Below are positions 46,126 through 62,518 of a DNA stretch of 64,000 bases, one piece after another. The DNA is from Absidia repens (Eukaryota > Mucoromycota > Mucoromycetes > Mucorales > Cunninghamellaceae). The DNA lies in contig MCGE01000023.1 in assembly GCA_002105175.1 (NCBI GenBank), forward strand, positions 124,001 through 188,000. Direction: 5' to 3'. Each line of letters starts with the position of its first letter. Position 1 is the first letter of the stretch. Below the pieces are notes generated by a model, which saw only the letters and a program-made list of their open reading frames with translations, did no database searches and was not told the DNA's origin. Made by a program: the position numbers and the translations under genes.

Positions 46126-46984
46126 ATTATTTTTTTTGATTGAGTTTCTACACAATCAAATCCATACAGCAACATCAACATGGTGGTTATCTTCTCATGC
46201 CAGTGGTCGTCACTAATCAAAATAGACAGTACTGTTATTATTGTCTCTCGATACCTTTGTAGTCAAGGTAAAACATTTTGGTGTGGTTTAATTTACAGTA
46301 TCCTTTCATTGTAGGAAAGTTGGTCACTGACTGTAGAGCACCTTATCCTTTTTTATAGATCTAGCTTCTCTGGTGTTATGTTTACTCTACAAGACATGTA
46401 CCCCAACAGACTGATCCTCAAATTGCCTCAAATTTTTTTTCCTTCAGTGTTATACTTGAAGAACAAGTGTGTGGACGACTGCAACGTACTGTGGCAGGAC
46501 CACGGGGAAATATTCAAATTTTGTATTTTTCGAACAACATGTGCGAAAAACGTAAGTGATCTTGGAATATGATTTTCTCCGGTGTGTATATACCTTCCAT
46601 GTTTGGAGTTTCTCTCACCGAAAAATTCATTAGTTCCCTTTCTCCTTCCTTAGATCCCAAAGTCTAATAAATTGATCACCTTCCATGCAATATCACAAAC
46701 AGATAAAAATGTAAAATATCATTGAACTTCCTAAATATCACCTATAGACATTGTGAATTTCCCTCTCCGAGCTCTGCCTGGCCACAAATAACACCCTCCC
46801 CTGTTCCTATTACTATCTGAACGCCAAAAACTAGCCAACATATTTCCCATCGCGTTCAAGGCATTCTATACTGCAGTTCATTGTATGTACACTAGTTTAT
46901 TTCATATTATAAATGGAATTCAACAATAAAATAAAGGTATCAATGCAAATATGGGGATATATATATAAAAGGGGAAGGAGATCA
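46126..46984. other. Spacer after repeat copy 6
   Basis: No gene supported. A 64-codon ATG frame at 46378-46572 has no recognisable features. On the minus strand this is the 3' flank of the OB-fold candidate; AATAAA-like strings lie near 46925. Confidence 0.3.
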
Positions 46985-48263
46985 CTAATCTAAAATCAGC
47001 TTTGTATCCGTCATTGCCCATTCCATTTTGGCAGCATTCAGTTTCTTGCGTCGGTCATATTCAGTTTTTTCACCAGTAACATCTAAAAAGAGTTGACGCC
47101 AGTCATTCTTCGTCGTCACATGTGTCGGCTTTTGCATCATGTTTGGTCGTTCTGTCGGTGATTGTTGTGGTGTAAGTGGTTTATTTACCAATGTGTTGTT
47201 GTTTTCTTTTGTTGTTGTGTCCATTTGCTCCCATATGCGGTGAGGTATTGGTATGAATCCATCCATAAACAAATCATTGGACTCGTCGTCAAATATATCT
47301 AGAATAAGCTGCTGGATATCTTCCCATGCAATTGTTGGAGGAAAATGCGGACCAAGTGGAGATAACTTTTGTGCTTTTGGAGATGGCGGCGGTATCAGCA
47401 ATTGATGAGATGTTGGTAAGGATGATGAAGGTATAGGAGCGTCAGCTTGTCGTGTGCTTAGGGAATCATCATTATGCGCTTGAGTTGTTCGTTGTCCGAT
47501 TGTTGTAAATGCCGTTGTGAGATGATCTAAATATGGTTCCACATGCTGAAGATAAACATCCCAGAATTCATCTAAATTTTTTATCATGAACTTTAGTACT
47601 TATAATTGTTTCTATCCAGATGTTCTTCTGTTTTACCTTGAACACACTTGCTGAGGAAATATGCTTCAGTGCCTTGTTCTAATTTTTCCAGCCATTTTCT
47701 TATATTGGGTCTGTTTTGCATATCTTCCACCTCTTTTGACATGGGAGTTGTGTGACCTTTATGAATTGGGCGGCAGTGGTTGATATATAAGATATGACAC
47801 AATCTATTCCCACGTCTATAGACACACACACGAGCAGATAGAATATGGATACCAGTAGTCATACCGTCTTGTAAGGTGGCCAAAGGAGATCTATTGTAAA
47901 TACTAGAAAAATTAGTTTCTACTTCCAGTTGCCCTACTTAAATGCACGTTCCTTTTCTAGCAATTGAGCTACTTACCTTGATTCTAAGGAATCCACAGTT
48001 GAGTATCCTTCAAGTAAAAATCCTAGCATCCATGTCACCCCATCAGATATGTCCACCATATAGATCCTATTATCCTCTTTGGAAGGAGAATATGCCTATT
48101 TATATGTATAGAATATATGAGTGAAAAAAGAGACAAAAAGGCGCGTTTAATTGAATTGGAACGAAGTACTTACTGGACCCTTTTCCACCACCAAGTTGAC
48201 TTGTCGGTTTTGGAAGAGTGGTGTATCTTCAAGTAGAAATCTTTCTAGTTTTGAGACTTTCAT
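46985..48263 (-). CDS. Unrecognised protein with a possible N-terminal OB fold (TPP1/Tpz1/Est3-like by pattern)
   Basis: Four exons: 48174-48263, 47977-48095, 47637-47890, 46985-47571; 349 aa. No confident family. The first 120 residues look like a compact beta-rich fold: QNRQVNLVVEKGP, IYMVDISDGVTWMLGFLLEG, then GIHILSARVCVYRRGN and RLCHILYINHCRPIHKG. The order strand-SDG-strand-strand-G(I/L)hhL-xVxVY-hhhIxxxxPI is what OB folds of TPP1/Tpz1/Est3 show. A helical segment (NIRKWLEKLEQGTEAYFLSK) and DEFWDVYLQHVEPYLDHLTT follow, then a Pro/Ser/Thr/Gln-rich linker and an acidic middle (ILDIFDDESNDLFMDG). A telomere role is my inference only. Translation is supported by the frame continuing through three introns. 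A 39-nt A run (48346-48384) lies 83 bases upstream. Confidence 0.7.
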
Positions 48264-48345
48264 CGTAGCAATATATAAAGGTGCATATATGATAAATACA
48301 AATGGGTAAGGATGAAGCGATCACTCAAAGAAGAGAAGGGAAGAG

Positions 48346-48384
<39 letters not shown>
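48346..48384 (-). promoter_or_regulatory. Poly(dA:dT) tract, 39 nt, in the promoter of the OB-fold candidate
   Basis: Longest homopolymer of the window; T on the coding strand, 83 bases before the start codon. Rigid poly(dA:dT) tracts exclude nucleosomes in fungal promoters (known); the role here is inferred. Confidence 0.55.
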
Positions 48385-48386
<2 letters not shown>

Positions 48387-48863
48387 TGATTTCAGCGCGT
48401 TTTGCGGCGATTCAAAATAGCAAATAAGGCATCAGCTAGGGTCGGTGCCTCACAGATTCGATCGCATCAAGTATGCATTTGTATTGTGGTAGATCTTTAT
48501 TGATAGATATATTTATAAGTCTGTGTTTGGATGTGCGTTTATTTGAAGGTTTCTTTTTTTTTTTCTTACTTTAACAGAGTAGAGTAAAAGCAGCATCAAA
48601 AATTATATAAAAAGAGGGGGAATGGGTAGTGGTTAAAAAAAGAATAAGGAGGTACTGATAATGAATGATAAAAGAATGGTTCAATAAAGTCTTCTTATTT
48701 TTTCGCAGAAGCCATAAGGAGAAAAGTATGATGTTAATGTAAATAAAAAATAAATAAATGATATGAAACTAAAATAAAGAATTTGTATATAAGCGTAAAG
48801 GCGGGAATGTGAAAGATGAATGGAAAGAAAGGGGGATGAATAAGGATAATGATGGGATGACAC
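48385..48863. other. Spacer between the OB-fold candidate and the kinase 3' end
   Basis: No gene seen; A-rich on the + strand, includes the kinase 3' UTR. Confidence 0.35.
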
Positions 48864-53342
<4,479 letters not shown>

Positions 53343-54200
53343 TATGTATAAATATGTAATTATGTAATTTTGGCTGTAAAATTAATAAAAAAAAAAAAAA
53401 AGAAAGAAGGAAGAGAAAGGGAAGAGAAAAAAAGAAATCAAATACTGTGATGATACTATATTTAAACATACTGCAAGTAGGTTTATCAAAAATTTGAAAT
53501 GGTTCTCAGGGGTAACAAAAAAAAAACCAAGGGACGCTTTTTTGAACGTGAAAGGGAGTTTGAATTGCTTGAAATTCTCCTGGATGCATCAAAGCAGAAG
53601 CTTGCCGCTCAAAAACTGGTCATGATCATCACATTACACTTTGTTTCACATCAAGCTTACAGTACTAAAAAAGTCAATATGTAGACACATTGACATAATA
53701 TCAGGAAATTGTTCTTTTTATATTTTACCGCATTTTATGTCAATCAGTCATACAAATCACACTTCCAGAAACGATTAAAATAAAAAAAAAACCTGTAGAC
53801 ATATATATGACAGTGATCACTGTAGAATGGTTTTTTGAGTGAGGTATAAAGTAAAATAAAATAAATTACAACAATAAAAATTATTCAAGTGATGCAAACA
53901 ACAACAACAACAATAATAATAATAATAACAAAACTAATATATTTTCAACAAAAAAGAGAGAAGAAAAGCACGAGTATATTTCCGTAAAAGGAGTACTTTT
54001 TTTTTATTTCTTTCATTGTGCAAAATGGGGAAAGGAGAGTGAAAAAGATGGAGGGGAACAAGGGATACTAACTAGTAAGGAGTAGGTTGGACTAAAGGGA
54101 GAAATACAAATATATAATATACAACTAAATACAAAAAAAAAAAAACATACCCATGGCATCCATCCAAGGCAAACATACACATACACACATGCACAAAGAG
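53343..54200. other. Promoter of the kinase gene and AT-rich spacer
   Basis: Poly-A run at about 53387-53401 (T on the kinase coding strand), 45 bases upstream of its start. A 61-codon ATG frame at 53499-53684 is not convincing. (CAA)/(AAT) microsatellite at 53898-53930. On the minus strand the far end has AATAAAAAAA near 54000, a possible poly(A) signal for the relic gene that follows. Confidence 0.4.
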
Positions 54201-54229
54201 CGATGGATAGAGGGGGGGAAGCAGGGTAA

Positions 54230-55075
54230 AGCCTTGATTGAGTACGGTACACGACGACATCCCCTTCACGTACAAGTAGAATAGGCACCTTATGTTTTTT
54301 CTTCATCCTTGATCCTATTTTGTCTTCAGTTTCCTCCTTGTCTGTACCATTCATAGTTTGTTCCTTTCTATTGCCATTTTCATGCCTTTCACAACGAGGT
54401 TATTGTCCTTCCAATAAACAAGTTAGGTACCAAAAGATCCATTTTATCGTAGTCACCCTGACCATTATTGACGCAAAACTTCCAAACCAAGCAATCATAT
54501 CACTAGTAAATCCACCACCATTCATTACCATTTGGTTTTCCTTTGATTAATTTCCATTGTTCAGTGCGAGGTGCAGGTGTCACTGATCGACGGATTCCTG
54601 TTTCACTGAGCGCTGCACCTTTTCCACTAGTCCAAAATGTATATGTTACAGTATCTAGAGTTTTATATATAAAGGTGCTACGTTCAATTATTAAATATAA
54701 CCCCTCCGCTTTTTTTTTCCGTGAAATGTATTACCTGTGCTAACAATGGATAAGATACATATTTCAAAGATTTCTTGCCAATTCACTGAAGCGATAGTAT
54801 TGGGAGAAAAAGAGGAGGAAGGGGTTTTACTTGATTGGATGCTATTTCAACGTGTAGGCAAGGTAACTCCAGTAAATAATCGGGTTTGTTCGTCGGCGCA
54901 TTGTAATTTTCGTGGTTGTCGATATTGATGCCGTTGAGTATAGTCGCCATTATCATAATATAGGCTTGGGGCCAACTATACGGATTTAGTAATGAAGTAG
55001 CCGTTGGAGATAATGGTTGTTGTATATTTTCATCATTGATGCGTACCGTTGGTGGCTTTGCTGACGAATCACCCC
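54230..55075 (-). pseudogene. Probable decayed gene, family unknown
   Basis: The minus strand has a chain of protein-like segments that cannot be joined into one intact reading frame. In order: SSAKPPTVRINDENIQQPLS (about 55000-55065) running to NPYSWPQAY; a one-base shift into YYDNGDYTQRHQYRQPRKLQ and CADEQTRLFTGVTLPTR, then TGA, with the same frame resuming as NSIQSSKTPSSSFSPN and VNWQEIFEI; a plausible 80-nt intron; then TVTYTFWTSGKGAALSETGI, RRSVTPAPRTEQWKLIKGKP; finally KKKHKVPILLVREGDVVVYR (about 54240-54300). No ATG opens the first segment, which starts after an in-frame TGA only about 180 bp from the COQ5 stop. I recognise no family. An intact gene with an unseen start and alternative splicing is the main competing view. 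Confidence 0.4.
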
Positions 55076-55147
55076 ATCACATTTACTTTTACTGCACACT
55101 TTTTCCATATCATACTCAAACACAATTTGCTTTTGATAAATTTTTAC

Positions 55148-55210
55148 TTTATTCTATGTACAATGAATGATACTAAACTATAATAAACTATACTAATAAA
55201 TAAAAACTAA
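55148..55210 (-). terminator. 3'-end signals of COQ5
   Basis: On the minus strand: CTTAGTTTTTATTTATTAGT, then ATAGTTTATTATAGTTTAGT, then ATTGTACATAGAATAAAG with the poly(A) signal at about 55148-55153. Very similar in layout to the 3' flank of the TBC gene. Confidence 0.5.
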
Positions 55211-55253
55211 GACTATTTGAATTCACCAGATTGTATTAAAACCATATCTATAT

Positions 55254-55798
55254 CTATATTTTGAATCCACTATGTATAGCAGCCACACCAAATGTCAGAT
55301 CTTCATAGCCTGAGCCAATGGTCTTGAAGCCTTGATCACGGATGATTTGAGCAAAATCAGCTTGAGAGGGAAATTTGCGAATACTCTCCACAAGATATTG
55401 ATATGAATCCCGGTCATTGGCAATAATCTGTCCCAAAGCTGGGATGACATCGAAGGAATAGATATCGTAAAACCTATATAGATAACAAAAACGAAAGTTG
55501 GTGTTTTTAATTATGTAATATAATATAATATAATAAAAAAGGCATACCAATGATGTTCACACCATCCCCGTCACCGTTTTCACTATAACTTACTTTCCAA
55601 TCACAGGGTTATCCACTTTGGAAAATTCAAGGCACATGAATCTTCCTCCAGGTTTCAGTACACGGTAAGCTTCCTTCACCACACGGTCCACATGAGTGCA
55701 ATTTCTGATACCAAAGGCGATGGTATATACATCAACGGATTCATCAGGGATATCCACCAATTGCTCGGCATTTTGCACCAAAAAATCTGCTTGATTAG

Positions 55799-55835
<37 letters not shown>

Positions 55836-56570
55836 AGATAGAGAGAAACCAATGTCAGTGAGCACAAAAAAAAAAAAAAGAATTAGCATAAACAGCTGCA
55901 GGATACTTACTATGAGCATAGCTTGTGGTTTGGAATCGCTTCTTTCCTTCTTCTAACATATGAGGATTGATGTCCACCATTGTCACGGAAGCAGTTGAAT
56001 CACGATGGATGTTTCGACAATAGTCCAAAAACCGAAGAGCGATGTCGCCAGTACCACCAGCCACATCAAGTAATTTTGTTCCTGGACCAGGTGCCATTGA
56101 TCGAATGAATTGATCCTTCCAAACACGGTGAATACCAAGACTCATAGCATCATTCATGACATCATAATTACCAGCAACATTGGCGAATACTTTGTGCACT
56201 ATATTAAACGAAAGAAGAAAAAAAGAAATGAGTATTGGAAGGTATTTCAATAAACAGCGAGGCGCTTGCCACCCATATCCTTTTTTTTCAGTACCACTGT
56301 TGTCTGCTCCTTCAAACGCAAACAACGAAAACTAATGTTTGCACCCAATATCGCGTTGAGCTTTTCTTTTCCCATATCTTACATACCTAAAGATTCTTTA
56401 TCCTCTTCAGCGACATCGCGGAACCCAAAGTGAGTGGTTTTACCAACGTCTTGTTGTTGTTTGCCAGCGTGTTGGTTGAGACATTGAGTACTTGTGTAGA
56501 ATGACGCACGTGTAGGAGATTTGCACTGCTTAGCAGCGATGCGACATGAATTGAATAAGGCACGAGACAT
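55254..56570 (-). CDS. COQ5: Mitochondrial 2-methoxy-6-polyprenyl-1,4-benzoquinol methylase (COQ5/UbiE family)
   Basis: SAM-dependent C-methyltransferase of ubiquinone synthesis in the mitochondrial matrix. Four exons: 56387-56570, 55911-56198, 55594-55798, 55254-55473; 298 aa. The N-terminus [20 protein letters not shown], Arg/Ser-rich without acids, is a mitochondrial targeting peptide. Family motifs: [46 protein letters not shown] motif I in [85 protein letters not shown] and the C-terminal [30 protein letters not shown]. All expected residues are present. Introns contain A runs (about 55801-55831). The start at 56570 is preceded by a 16-nt A run (56604-56619, T on the coding strand). Confidence 0.95.
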
Positions 56571-57369
56571 CAAGCAAATGAAAAAATAAACAATGAAAGA
56601 AGGAAAAAAAAAAAAAAAAGCTGTGTTGATGTTTTTTGATTTTTTTCAAAGTCAGCGTTTTCTTTTTGGGCGGGGGTGAGGTTGGACGCAAATATGGGTC
56701 GATCCGCCTTTGTATAGGTGAGAAATAGCGCTTGGGCTACTAATATAGAAGATAGAGTAGACAAAGGAGAGTTGGGGTTTGTATGACTAATGATAGACTG
56801 CTAAATGTAAATAAAGAAAATCGACTTTTTTAACGACCTTCCAAGTGCTGAATTGTGGGCAATAAGGTCCAGAAGGTGATAGAGGCATTCTACAGCATTG
56901 ACGATATATTTTGGGTAAACCGCACTCATATTTAGCTGGGGTTTTGGTGACCAAAGGGGATTAGTTTCTGTCATTTTTTAAAAAATTGACAAAACTGGTG
57001 AATACAAACCAACCAGTGGCGCGACCGACTTTAATTTTTTTTAAAATAAAAGATAATAAAAAAGTGCACAGCTTTTGTATACATATCTAGTTCGCTAAAA
57101 AACAACTGTCTTAATATAATGCCGAGAAAGCTATACTTCTCGCAACAAATATAAAACTACGGAGAAAAGCAAACAAACAAACAAACAAAAAAAAAAAAAA
57201 AAAAAGGAGCGCGAGATCGACTAACAATCCCCGTTTCACCCGATAACATCGCCGTGGGAGCCCTAAATACAGGCAAACCATGGTAAAAACAGTAAAATTG
57301 TCTAACGAAGTACCCCGCAGGTGTAATCCGCGCCAACAAATCACACCAAATCCGAACAACAAAGATTTA
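56571..57369. promoter_or_regulatory. Promoter of COQ5 and AT-rich spacer
   Basis: The A run at 56604-56619 sits 34 bases upstream of the start codon. A frame at 56570-56764 without ATG overlaps this region and is not called. An (AAAC)n/A run lies at about 57171-57204. Confidence 0.4.
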
Positions 57370-57930
57370 TTACACGTAGCATGAGGTGGACCATTGAAGG
57401 ACCTAAAAAGCGTTCAACACTAATCTAAAAGGACTTATGTAAAAAGGGATCAAATACACAGCACAATTTAGGCAAGACATGATAAAAACTACAAATAGAT
57501 AATCTTTATTGAAGCATAACAACAACAACTCTAATCGCAAGGGGTGACGACATAAAAAAAATATCCATCGCACAAAACAAGAGAGAAACTAATGGGACGT
57601 TTTTTATTGAAGCAGGTAAAAGGAGGTATATTTTATTCAGATATGGACGCAAATCATGACAAACTAATACTAAACTAAGCTAATGAATGCTCCCAAAAGC
57701 GAGCTACTGATGGTCCCCAATTCTGAATCCAAACTGAAAGGGTTTCCCCATGCATCTTGTAATCCCTGAACTGAAACCCCTTCTAAGCTAGTCCTGGCAC
57801 TAAACTAAGTCCACCTTAACCTTTAAGAAGTTGAATGATGGAGAAAAAACAGACGGAAAAAAAGAAAAAGAAAAGAAAGAGCGAAAAAATAAAACTTGGA
57901 GAAAATAAACTCCACGTGGGCGGGATTTGA
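57370..57930 (-). repeat. Interspersed repeat, copy 7 (reverse)
   Basis: Minus-strand reading: AAATCCCGCCCACGTGGAGT (about 57910-57929), T/C-rich stretch, TTCAACTTCTTAAAGGTTAA, GCCAGGACTAGCTTAGAAGG, GGTTTCAGTTCAGGGATTAC, AAGATGCATGGGGAAACCCT, TTCAGTTTGGATTCAGAATT, AGCTTAGTTTAGTATTAGTT and TGAATAAAATATAC; then modules CCCATTAGTTTCTCTCTTGT, GCTTCAATAAAGATTATC and AGATTAGTGTTGAACGC. Best preserved of the reverse copies. Confidence 0.8.
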
Positions 57931-58850
57931 AATATTTTCAGTTCTGACCGTTTCATTAACTTTTTTCACAATGAAAAAAAAAAGACCCATCAAGGGAATT
58001 TCGTTTCCCCAATCATATCATTATTGTGGGTCTACTGTAGCCTGTTCTACTTTTGATTTGTCTGTAGAATAGGTATACCTTACTGCCCATGCTTTTGTAA
58101 AGAGAAAAGAATTGATACTGGTATCGTTGGTCGCCTGCGCCATTTCGCACTTCCGTCAGCACCTTCCTTCCTTAAGACTTGATCGTCAAAGCCCAGGGTC
58201 CGCCTTCTGAGCTCCAAAAAAAGGCGGAGGGGGAATTCTTGAGCGCTTTGCAAAAATGATCCTTATGGATGGATAAATACGAGACGTGGTAGATGCATAA
58301 ATAATTGAGCAATGATGGGTGCAATAAAAAAGTCATAAAAAGATAACCATCCTGACAATCTTTCGGGACCCATCAATTTTTTTTTTTTTTTAGCAAAGAT
58401 TGCCCTTATTTTCGCGACGAATGGAAGTTTCGAAGACAATCAAACAGATATTTTTCTAGGTCGGTACTAGTATACACATCCATACATTCATAATATATAT
58501 AAATATGGATATATATTCACACGATTATACAAGTCAAATAAATTCAACTGAATGACAGGTCCTTGAGATAATTTGTTTTTTTTTATTAATAGGATTTTTT
58601 TTTCTAAGCAGGTAAACTAAGATAAATCTATTGTAAATAAATATATATAGTTGCAAATAATAATAAGAATAATAAGAATAATAATAACTAGATGTAAAAA
58701 GAGTAAATATATATGCATATGATAATTGAATTCCAAAGATCAAAATAAATCACACAATTCGGCATCGCTATATAAATCAAAATAGAAATAAAGATCAATA
58801 TACACAAAATAGCATTTTTGACTCTCGAAAATCCTTTTACTTACAATGGA
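57931..58850. other. Spacer and 3' flank of the four-RRM gene
   Basis: No gene seen. T run near 58378-58392. On the minus strand CTTAGTTTACCTG (about 58609-58621) resembles the 3'-end motif seen at other genes. Confidence 0.35.
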
Positions 58851-61275
58851 TTAGTGATGGATAACAGTATTCAAAACACCATTACTGTTGGATTGTTCGT
58901 CCATATCAGGTTGCGATAACCGGAGTGCTGCTGCAGGGGCCATTAAGTCCGCAAGAGAGCCCACGTCAAGTGCGTTGGTTGAAGTAAGACCGGCGACATT
59001 AACAGGATCAATCATATTCAAACCGGAACTGGCAGCCGGGGTAGTCCCTGTTGATGGCTTCAAAATGAGCAGATCTTGATCTGTTGAAAGAACATTTGTG
59101 GTGGTGGTGGTGGTGACGGTGCTGCTGCCGGAAGATGTTTTGGAAGGAGACATGATACTATTCGCAGTTTCCACTGTTGTTGAAGGAGGGGGAATAGATT
59201 CTGTCGTTCCAGATATAGTTGATGTCATTCCTTGCTGTTGCTGCTGCTGTTGTTGTTGTTGTTGTTGCTGTTGTTGCAGCAGTGACCGCGGAGGGTTTCC
59301 GCACCGATCCTTTCCGTAGTTGATTCTAAAGCGCTTGTATTCTTCCTTGGTGCGAATACCTTCAATAGCACGGATAGCAGCGGCAATACTGGTGAAGTTG
59401 ACAAAGGCGCAATTTTTTTCCTTGAGAGTGTTTACCAGTTCAATGTCACCATATTCAGAAAAATCTTGCATAAGCTTTTCTTCCGTCATCGAGTCATCCA
59501 TATTGCCCAAATACACATTGCGAGAGCCACCACTTTGTACAGCTTGGATTACATTGCCCGGCAAACTTGATGGTTTCCCCCATCCGATCTTGAGTCGACG
59601 GCTTTTGATAACAATGCCATGATAGCTTGCTTGAGTATAAAAATGAAGGGCCAAAACCGGATCCACGAAAGCAATAAAGGCGATATGCTTGTCCACCATG
59701 TACCTAATTTGACTAAGAATACCACCACGCACCACATTGCATATTTCTTCACATGTTGTGTCAGGATGAATATTGCCCAAATAAATCGTTCGATTCGCCA
59801 CGCCCGCCAATGAATGTCCCACCTCATTCCTTGCTTGATGAGTATGTTGAGGATGGTGGTACATGGCCATGTCTCCGTGTAAAGGTGTCAATGCAGGAAC
59901 CATTGTTGCCGTTGGTTGAGAGTGAAGATGAAGTTGATCATGTTGATGGGAGGTAACAGTTGGAGCCGTTGCTATGGATGATGTGGCGGAAGGAAGAGTG
60001 GAGGGAATGACTGGTTGTTGAGAAAGTTGATGCTGATGAGTTGGTAGACTGGGGGCAATTGATGAGGGAGATGATGTTGTATACGTTTCGATCGTAGCGC
60101 CAGTATATGGGTCATAAGCGATGGATGGAGAATATCGAACTTGATAGGTATGCTGAACATGAATGGGCTGATGATGGAGTGAGTGAGAATGATAATGGGG
60201 ATGGTGAGGTGGCAATGGTTGTGGCAGTGGCGCGTAGGCTGATAATGCAGTGTTAGCATACATTGCTGTGGTTGTTGAATTCGGTGTATGCGATGACCCA
60301 TTATTGACTACTTGACAACACCGATCCTTTCCGTAGTAAACGCGGCGGTTTTGCCAATCCCCTTCACTTGGTAAGCTGTTGACGCATTTGATTGCATTGG
60401 CGATGGATAAAAAATGGACAAAAGCGATATTCTTTTCACGAATCAATCGTACATGTTCAATGGTGCCAAACCGCCTCAGATCTTCACGTATCACATCTTC
60501 ATTGACACTTTCATCCAGAGATCCCAAAAAGACATTTCGACTTGCACCATTTTGCAAAGCAAGGCGTATGTTGGACGGCATAGCACTAGGTTTTCCCCAG
60601 CCTAGTTTGAGTTCCACCCCATTGATTGTGAAAGGACGATTGGAGACTTGGTAATAAAAGTGGGAAGCAGCAGTAGCATCAATGAATGTAAGGAAGAGGC
60701 AGTTCTTTTCCGGAAAAGGACGCGCCATTTCTATATTGCCCGTCCGAACTTGATCCAAAATATCAGATATTTGTGTGTCAGAAGCAATGTTGCCAAGATA
60801 AACTGTTCGTAAAGTCGGGTGAGCTGACTGTTGGGGTTGCGATGAATTCAAAGAGAAGTTCGATGAATTGGTGTAGTGTTGATGTTGATTGGAGTAGGCG
60901 GAAGTAATAGAAGGCGATGGTGAACCAATCGTACTGTGAATAAATTGCGGAGAGGGCAACATAGCGGGTTGATGAGATGTACCAGGACCGTATTGGTTGA
61001 ATGATGGAGATGAATATATGGCGCTATTATCCTGAACACCAGGCACAGGAGAGTACGACTTGTTCATTATCATATGGGTTGTTGTTGGGGCAGGATAGTG
61101 GCTATACATATCATTACTGGAAATAAGATCTGATTAGTTCAAGTCTTTTGAGTCATCTTTATTGGTGCACGAGTACTTACGAATAGCTGCTGCTAAGGCG
61201 GGCATCAGCTTCAGTAGACTTGATAATAGGAGATGTAACGGACAGGGAAGAGTGACCTTGCTCGGCTGGTGTCAT
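58851..61275 (-). CDS. Four-RRM RNA-binding protein, Mrn1/Nrd1-like
   Basis: Two exons, 61181-61275 and 58851-61116; 786 aa. Four RNA recognition motifs in two pairs: RTVYLGNIASDTQISDILDQ (RRM1), ASRNVFLGSLDESVNEDVIR with GTIEHVRLIREKNIAFVHFL (RRM2), RTIYLGNIHPDTTCEEICNV with YMVDKHIAFIAFVDPVLAL (RRM3) and SRNVYLGNMDDSMTEEKLMQ with LVNTLKEKNCAFVNFTSIAA (RRM4). After RRM1 and RRM3 the same linker LxxGWGKPS appears, and after RRM2 and RRM4 YYGKDRC/INYGKDRC, so the protein arose by duplication of an RRM pair. This matches S. pombe Nrd1/Msa2 and S. cerevisiae Mrn1, mRNA-binding regulators of differentiation and stress. A poly-Gln run (mixed CAA/CAG, about 59229-59280) follows RRM4. Upstream in-frame codons (NLDLSTLTTRYIET) hint at a further 5' exon, so the start is uncertain. 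Confidence 0.88.
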
Positions 61276-62518
61276 TGTTTCAATGTAACGAGTGGTAAGG
61301 GTGGAGAGGTCTAGATTCACTGTAGCCGTACAAAAGTAAAGTTAAAAAATGATGTATAGTACGTTCAGGTGATATTTCTTATATATTTACCTAAAGAATA
61401 TAAATGTTACCTATGATTAAATAAAGAAGTTGATGATGATGATTAGTAAAAAAAAAAGAAAAAAAAAAGCAAGCGACAAGCAAAAAATATAGCTGTGGAT
61501 CTTTACAGAAAAGGGCCAAGAAAAGGAGAGAGTGATGAAACTTGAATCAGCAAATGACACCAATTTGAGAGTAAATATACGGTATGGCTATGTATATAAC
61601 AAGTGAATTCGAAGGTACGCAGATTGTTGGTATAGTAAGAAAAGAATAATAAATGGTAAAGACAGGAAAATCCCAAAAAAAAAAAAAAATAAGAGGGCAA
61701 ATGAGACAAATTATAAACCCCGATGATTGCTGCTCACATTTGCGTTTCAGACTACTGTACTATACTGTGTACAGTACATCATAAATGAAATTACATTACG
61801 GCATTTTATCATAAATACAAACATTTGGTAGCTTTAGTAATATACCAAATATACCCACGTGTTTTTACTACATATAAAAGCTTCTTGACATAGTTGCCAC
61901 GGAGACATCGGCGTTTCAAACTCTGAACAAAATCACCATTATTGAATGTTACAGTTGTCAAAATATATTGTATTTCGACATCAATATCTGGTACTTTATT
62001 GAATAACATAAAAATAGAAGGGAAGAATATGAAAGTAGCACAATCTTATATATGATTTCTGGACCGTTCCTGAAAAAAATAGGACTCTGGTTTTACAGGA
62101 CAGCACTGCAGATTCCGTCGCCTTAAGATAATCATACAATTAACTGGGTATGGTATGAATAGGTCCATAACTATAATAGAATCCGTCTACGTCTTTAATT
62201 TTATTTTACATCGTCCCAAAAATTATAACAGGCGTCTCAAAAATATGTAAGTGTCGTCTTAATTTTCAGTTTCCATCGTCCATTAAAAATTGCACCTCGT
62301 CTCAATTGAAACTTTAATTACTGTACTCAATTTGACTTGCTTTTCATGTTATATAATTTTGAACGGTTAGCTTAAATTTGAAGCAACCGATTAAGGCCAT
62401 TTGACGGAGTATGTATCAAAATGGGAAAAAAAAACCCCCCCCCCCTCACAGCATAACATTTTTTTTAAAAAAAAATTGCCTTTTCTCATTTTCTTTATTT
62501 ATTAGACAAATACGAACA
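61276..62518. other. Divergent spacer between the RRM gene and the AsnRS copy
   Basis: No gene seen. It carries A runs near 61449-61467 and 61676-61689 (T on the RRM gene's coding strand). At 62185-62305 CGTCY appears about six times at roughly 20-25 nt spacing, separated by A/T-rich stretches. A run of A directly followed by a run of C lies at 62425-62445. Confidence 0.4.

Noticed and set aside
46378..46572. 64-codon ATG frame
   Set aside because: No domain, no splice or poly(A) context, AT-rich spacer.
53499..53684. 61-codon ATG frame upstream of the kinase
   Set aside because: Low complexity start (poly-Lys), no family, isolated.
56570..56764. Minus-strand frame starting TTG upstream of COQ5
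   Set aside because: No ATG, overlaps the COQ5 leader with its A run; interpreted as promoter and leader.
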